Part shown: piece after piece, positions 59,267 through 64,000 of the stretch
Layout: the number at the start of each line of letters is the position of its first letter
How positions within the stretch are numbered: the stretch's first letter is position 1
Assembly: GCA_020205615.1 (NCBI GenBank)
Contig: CM035173.1
Span: 47,289,617-47,353,616 of the forward strand
DNA from: Panax quinquefolius
Taxonomy: Eukaryota > Streptophyta > Magnoliopsida > Apiales > Araliaceae
DNA length: 64,000 nt
Reading direction: 5' to 3'
Program-made: the position numbers and the translations under genes
The notes under the pieces: generated by a model
What the model was told of the DNA's origin: nothing
Database searches by the model: none
The model's input: the letters and a program-made list of their open reading frames with translations, nothing else

Positions 59267-62115
59267 AAGAGGAGTTTGAAGAATATGGGTGATTGATTCA
59301 GAGAGATTTAGCTGAATGTGATTTTGGGCTCTGGAAGTTTGATTGGTTTGGCCTCGAAGAAGATTTTAGGGTTTGAAAATGGGAGGGAGTCAGATTCAAG
59401 AGGTTCTGATAACTGTTTGCATATTTGAATCTGTCTTTATGACAGTTCCCTCTGACTCTACATGCGCTGTGATGTGTCACCTAGCCATTGGTTGCACGAT
59501 GCCCAGTAACCAGCTGTAACTCCCCATTAACTTGTCAGTTAGTTGTCCCTCTTAGAAGAGAGGACGCTTGACTGACGTGGATTGACCTTTGACCTTTTGA
59601 GTTCATAGGGTAGCTTGATAGAACAACTATTGACTCTACATTTTCTTTTGTTGACTCACGATCAATTCTTTGAAAGATGTTGTAGTGAATGGTTTTGGCA
59701 GTTCTTCTCTTTTTGAATCTTCATGATTCAGCCATTGATCTGCTTCCTGAAGTCTTGGGAACTTTTCTTCAGCAAGACATCTTTCCAACCATCATTCGAG
59801 CTTGTCTTCTCTTATTTTGAAAGACTGAGCAAATGTCCTGTTCTTCCAAAGCTTCTCATGAGCTAGAGTATCCTTTTATAAGACTGCGATCGTCGAGTCT
59901 GCTTCTACGATTGTTGAGGTTGCTCCATGATCGTTGGGTTTACTTTTACCTTCACTCTACGATCGCTGAATGTCTTGGTCTTTGAGATGAACTTGACTAA
60001 GCAATTCTTCTGGGTTAAGGTAGCTCAGGAAGGGCCAACCTCTTAGAGTGAGCTAAGGGTCAGGTTTGTCCCTAAGGCGCTTTCCAGATGAAATACTTTA
60101 GAAGTGATTTGCACTGATATCTCATTTGACCTTTTTTGGTGGCAAGGTCCTCTACCAACTTTAGACAATTGCATTTGCTGTAATCCTGGTGTCCTCCTGC
60201 TCTTACACTACGATCAGATGTTTGATCGTAGGCTCTCCATGGTTTTGAGTTGGGTGACTGAAAGGTTATCAGTAGTACGTTTTGAGACGTTCCTACTGAC
60301 TATGGATCTTCATTTGGTTCATCAGCCACAAAGTTTTGGGACTCTGTAGTTGGTACACTGCTTCATAGTATATCTCAGTATTATTATTCCTTAATAGATC
60401 ACTGCTCCCCACGGTTGATGATGTCTTCTCATATAGATGTGATTTCCTTATATCGTAGTCATGAATATCATCAGGACTGATAACTTTACGATTATTAGTC
60501 AGTACTACGATCGTAGTCTTCCTTATCAGCGTGTGCTCGTGGAGTTCTGCTCCCGTACTCAGTTCCTAATGTTTGAGGCTCGATAGTCCTCTAATGTGAG
60601 CAACCTTGAGAACAAGTTATGCATACTTGAGCATCTAAGACCCTTTTTCATCTCTGGTTGAGTGGCCTGCTTTCATATAAAGGTATGTAGCCATTTGAGC
60701 TTCATTTAGATTAGCTCAGCAGATCTTCAAGGACAGGCTTTGACATGTGTATGCAATTTTGTCGTAATTATTTTTGAGCGGTCTAAGCCTTCTAACTTGG
60801 TTGAATTTCTTCTCGATCAAGTCTTTTCTTTATCATTCCTTAGTGTGGTCAGATAGACCAAGTACCTGCAGGTTAGACATTTCTAATTTTTGGTACCCAT
60901 GGGTAGGTGGGTCCTGCTAGGTTAGTTACTAGACCCATGTTCCTCATATATTTGGATAAACATCATATTGATCAACATCAGTCGTAAATATGTACATACT
61001 TCATTTAGATAGTACATTTTGAGATGCATGGTGGTGAGTGTGAGAGAAATCTGTCAATTTAATAAATCACTCTTTTTCTTGATGGTTTCATCATATGCTA
61101 AGTTATGATCACAGGGTTTAAATGTTCACAGAGTGAGAATCAACTTTACGATTTATTAGCATCTGGTTGATTCATGGAGGTGATCAGTTTCTATGAATCT
61201 TCAAGATTCTCTTGTAGATCTGATCATACTATGTGTGTCATTAAACAGTTAGACCATAAGATGTACACAGCACATTGGCCCATCAGCAAAGATTACTTCA
61301 CATTCAATCAACCAGTGAGGCTCTTAAAACCATTTCAGGTCTCTTTCAAGTTGTCATCTTCAACCTAAAACTTGGATGGAGAGAAAGTTTATAGACATTT
61401 GAGTTTCCATCATCAGTGTACTTTCTCTCTTCACCTCTTTAGATAGATTATGAATACTTGAAGGAAAACTGTTATAGTTCATAAGTAAGGTGCAAATATG
61501 ATGTTCATACCTATATTAGTGAGGAACCGTACCTTTTGTTGTTAATTGCTTAACAGTTATTTATCTTAAACATACTGAGTTTAGGCATTAATGTGCATGA
61601 TTTCTCATTTGCTTCTGATAGCTAGTTGCTCCAGTTGATCTTCAGTCAATCAGTTGTGGTCTTTAAGATACAGGCTAAAAGAGTGTCAGCATCTCTAATT
61701 CTCTGACATCCTTGAGTTCACAAGATTTACATCCAACTGCAGGTTGACCAAACACATGTTTAAGAAGTTCTTTTTTCTTCTCTGGATACGCATTACTTAG
61801 CACGTGTGGCCTTTTCATCTTTTCAGGCTGGTGAATATTTGAATCCTTTCTGTTGATGTCCCTTGAATTTTCTAGCCTTTTCTTCAGACAATAGGATTGA
61901 CAACGATCAAGGATTGGTCTTGTTGATATGACACTCAAGGACATGGACCAATCTGAGCAGCTTCAGGTGTAAATGCACATTTACCTGTACACAATACTTC
62001 CAACGTGTGAGCTCATCTGTATATAACAAGTGCCTTACTACTAAACTACATTTAGAACAATGTTTGTGCCTAGGATCAGACTCAAAGCGATTAGCTTTTG
62101 AATGTAGCCTGAGAA
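59267..62115 (-). other. F internal region without recognised genes
   Basis: 2.8 kb where gag-pol would be expected. No polyprotein motif on either strand. It contains several CTACGATC words, including the 14-bp palindrome ACTACGATCGTAGT at 60504-60517. Confidence 0.6.
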
Positions 62116-62130
62116 CCTGCTTTGATACCA
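62116..62130 (-). other. F primer binding site (iMet tRNA)
   Basis: Minus strand TGGTATCAAAGCAGG, the Copia-style iMet site, 2 bp from the LTR end. Confidence 0.75.
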
Positions 62131-62132
62131 AT

Positions 62133-62336
62133 TGTTAGTTCCCGATAGGCACAATATAGATCTAGAAGGGGGGGTTGAATAGATCCTTAGAATTTCAAAA
62201 TACTTTTTCGGTTTATTTTGTATTGCTCGTTAAGTAGCTCATGACAAACTTAAGAATCTTTTCAAGCACAGCAGAATAAGTAAAAGATCCCCTTCATTGA
62301 TATATTCATAATTAAACATACATTGTTCGTAATTAT
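62133..62336 (-). repeat. F 5' LTR 3' end, copy 1
   Basis: LTR end CTATCGGGAACTAACA (minus) at 62133. 204 bp, about 95% identical to 62600-62797. Confidence 0.7.
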
Positions 62337-62599
62337 AAAAAAATACTTGTTGTGTACGAAATATATGTATATATGTTTGGACAAATGTTAGAAAAATAAT
62401 AAGTTGATTTGGTAATTTTTTTATGAAAATGGTTTAGTTACAAACATATGAGTTAAATATGTTATGTGAAGTTGAAGAATTGCAGTAAATAGGATTTTAG
62501 GGCTTGAAAATCCTATATAAGGTATATGCAGATTTTTGATGAGTGATTTAATCATTGGTGATGAAATCTTATGAGTATGGCATTTTGAATGATTAAATG
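62337..62599. repeat. LTR-like piece shared with A4 block, inside F LTR
   Basis: About 180 bp (62415-62598) matches 51977-52160 closely, including AACATATGAGTTAAATATG. It separates two copies of the F LTR end. Confidence 0.65.
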
Positions 62600-64000
62600 T
62601 GTTAGTTCCCGGTAGGCACAATATAGATCTAGAAGGGGGGCTTGAATAGATACATAGAATTTCAAAATACTTTTCCGGTTTATTTTGTATTGCTCATTAA
62701 GTAGCTCATGACAAACTTAAGAATCTTTTCAAGCACAGCTGAATAAGTAAAAGATCCCCTTCATTGATATATTCATAATCAAACATACATTGTTCGTAGA
62801 GTTACTTTAGTAGTAAGCAGTTAAAACATTCATAGCAGTTATAGCAGTTAATGTACATAATGTAAATGACATAAAGTAAAAGACACAAGGGGTTTTAAAT
62901 GGTTCAAAGACTCAAGCTCCTAATCCACTCTTCTGCTTTCAACTAGCAGGATTTCCACTAAGGAAGGGCAGCACCCTGAATCACTAAGATTCCTTCAAGG
63001 CCAGCAGCCTTGGGACTTCAGTTCACTAAGAACTCTTCAAGGAAAGAAGCCTTGGAACTTCTATAGTTCCCTAGGAACTCTTCAAGCTCAGCAGGCTTGG
63101 AACTTCATTTAGTCCCTCCGGACAAGGACCCCTCAGGCCCTGGCTTCTTGTTGTTGTAGTTGTTGTTGGTGGTGGTGCTGAGCTGCTAAGATGTCATTAG
63201 GCTCTGAACATCTTTTGTACTTAGCAGCTTGGTGTGGTTCTTTTTGCATTCTGCTTTAGGTCTGGACCACATCTTCTTTGGTGCAGTTGATCTTCACCCT
63301 TTTCTGCTCATCTTCATCTAGTGTTAGCTTTGCACCATCACCATCTGGGTTTGCTAAGTCTCTTGTCTTTTGGTGGACTTTGCCTGGCACTTAGCAATCC
63401 CTGAACCCTTCTTGAGTACTCTGCAGACATGGTTTTGCACTTGTTTACTTTCAGCTCTCGGTTCATGGTGATTCTTAGAGTGGCTCTCTTGATCTTCCTT
63501 ATACTCAGCCACTTTCTTGAATGCTATCTTCTTGGCCTTCTCGGCTCTCAGCTTGGCTGCCATCTTTAGTGACATTCTCATCTTTGTTGAGTGAAGCTTT
63601 GATCTGTTTGAGTCCTTCTTCAAAGCTGCTTCACTTCCACCTTGGTGGTCTCACTGTCACTGAGACTTGTTCTATTGATCTTTGGTGGAACTCGTAGAGT
63701 CAACAATAACATTCACCAACTCAACGATTCTGCAACTTCACAATCATCAGCAACTCTTGATCTTTGAAGCTCTGTTGATTTTTACTACTTCCCAATCTTC
63801 CCGTTGGAAAGTAGCCGTTGAAAGCTATTCAAATTTCTTCGCAGATCTCGAGTTATTTGGTACAGACTAAAGATGTGACATGACATCTTTTTCTGACTTC
63901 TTGACACTGCAGTCTACTGTTTTACCAACCCTGTCAGATATTACACTTTGATATCTTAGGCAGGTCGACGACTTTATTTCACCATTCTGATTTCTCGATT
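62600..64000 (-). repeat. F LTR, copy 2, running to window end
   Basis: Again begins with the LTR end ACCGGGAACTAACA (minus). 62930-63120 has three imperfect ~55-bp repeats built on TTCAAGG.CAGCAGCCTTGG. The LTR start is not found before the edge. A lysine-rich 89-codon open stretch at 63354-63623 (minus) has no recognisable relatives and may be chance. Confidence 0.5.

Larger units (their letters stand above)
55555..64000 (-). mobile_element. F: Copia-type, pol-less LTR element with accessory ORF
   Basis: Minus-strand order: LTR (from right edge), iMet primer site (62130), 2.8 kb without recognised genes, a broken 2.9-kb accessory ORF, a Copia-style polypurine tract (TTGTCATAATCAAATAGAGG, then GAGAT) and a 3' LTR piece. 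No gag, protease, integrase or RT motif was found. It may be a non-autonomous relative or an element that lost gag-pol. Confidence 0.65.

Noticed and set aside
63354..63870. Lysine-rich open frame (minus) and a Thr/Asn-rich one (plus) near the right edge
   Set aside because: Short, within the presumed F LTR, biased composition from repeats; no family recognised.

Overview
The window looks like repeat-rich nuclear DNA from a flowering plant, probably a eudicot and probably pericentromeric or otherwise heterochromatic. The reasons are high AT content, almost wall-to-wall LTR retrotransposons with polyprotein motifs of the plant lineages, plant-style initiator-Met tRNA primer sites, and no intact host gene. 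I cannot name the species.

Most of the DNA is Ty3/gypsy chromovirus sequence (Tekay/Del-like: long LTRs of 2.6-3.2 kb, chromodomain tail after integrase, iMet primer site). Family A (LTR starts TGTAAGACCCC, ends GGGGCGTCACA) is present as A1 (1-7731, minus), which sits inside the LTR of A2 (7732-11015, minus, reverse transcriptase deleted); A3 (gag at 12982-13865 and LTR from 14052, minus); A4 (47261-55233, plus, gag core and RT deleted); and a solo LTR, A5 (33425-36054). A fragment of another chromovirus, E, lies at 11016-12981. An Athila-like element (16160-25536, minus, no 5' LTR) interrupts the A3 LTR. 

The centrepiece is element B (28479-45668, minus), complete from LTR to LTR with a perfect GATAT target duplication. 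Two later solo LTRs sit inside its pol gene, each with its own perfect 5-bp duplication (A5: ACTTC; D: TCCTT). If both are removed, the B gag-pol frame of about 1,487 codons has no frameshift, only scattered nonsense codons. B also carries an uninterrupted 239-codon coiled-coil ORF between its primer site and gag. 

From 55555 to the right edge is a Copia-style element (Copia-type polypurine tract, iMet primer site). It has no recognisable gag or pol but holds a long broken accessory ORF. That ORF and the Athila accessory ORF both resemble the putative plant transposon protein (Transposase_32) family. The only stretches that look like non-TE genome are 27257-28478, which may hold a decayed host-gene fragment, and 45669-46337. 

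No tRNA, rRNA, CRISPR or bacterial-type features were seen. Boundaries come from reading terminal TG/CA dinucleotides, primer sites, polypurine tracts and copy-to-copy comparison by eye; domain names come from motif recognition, not database searches.
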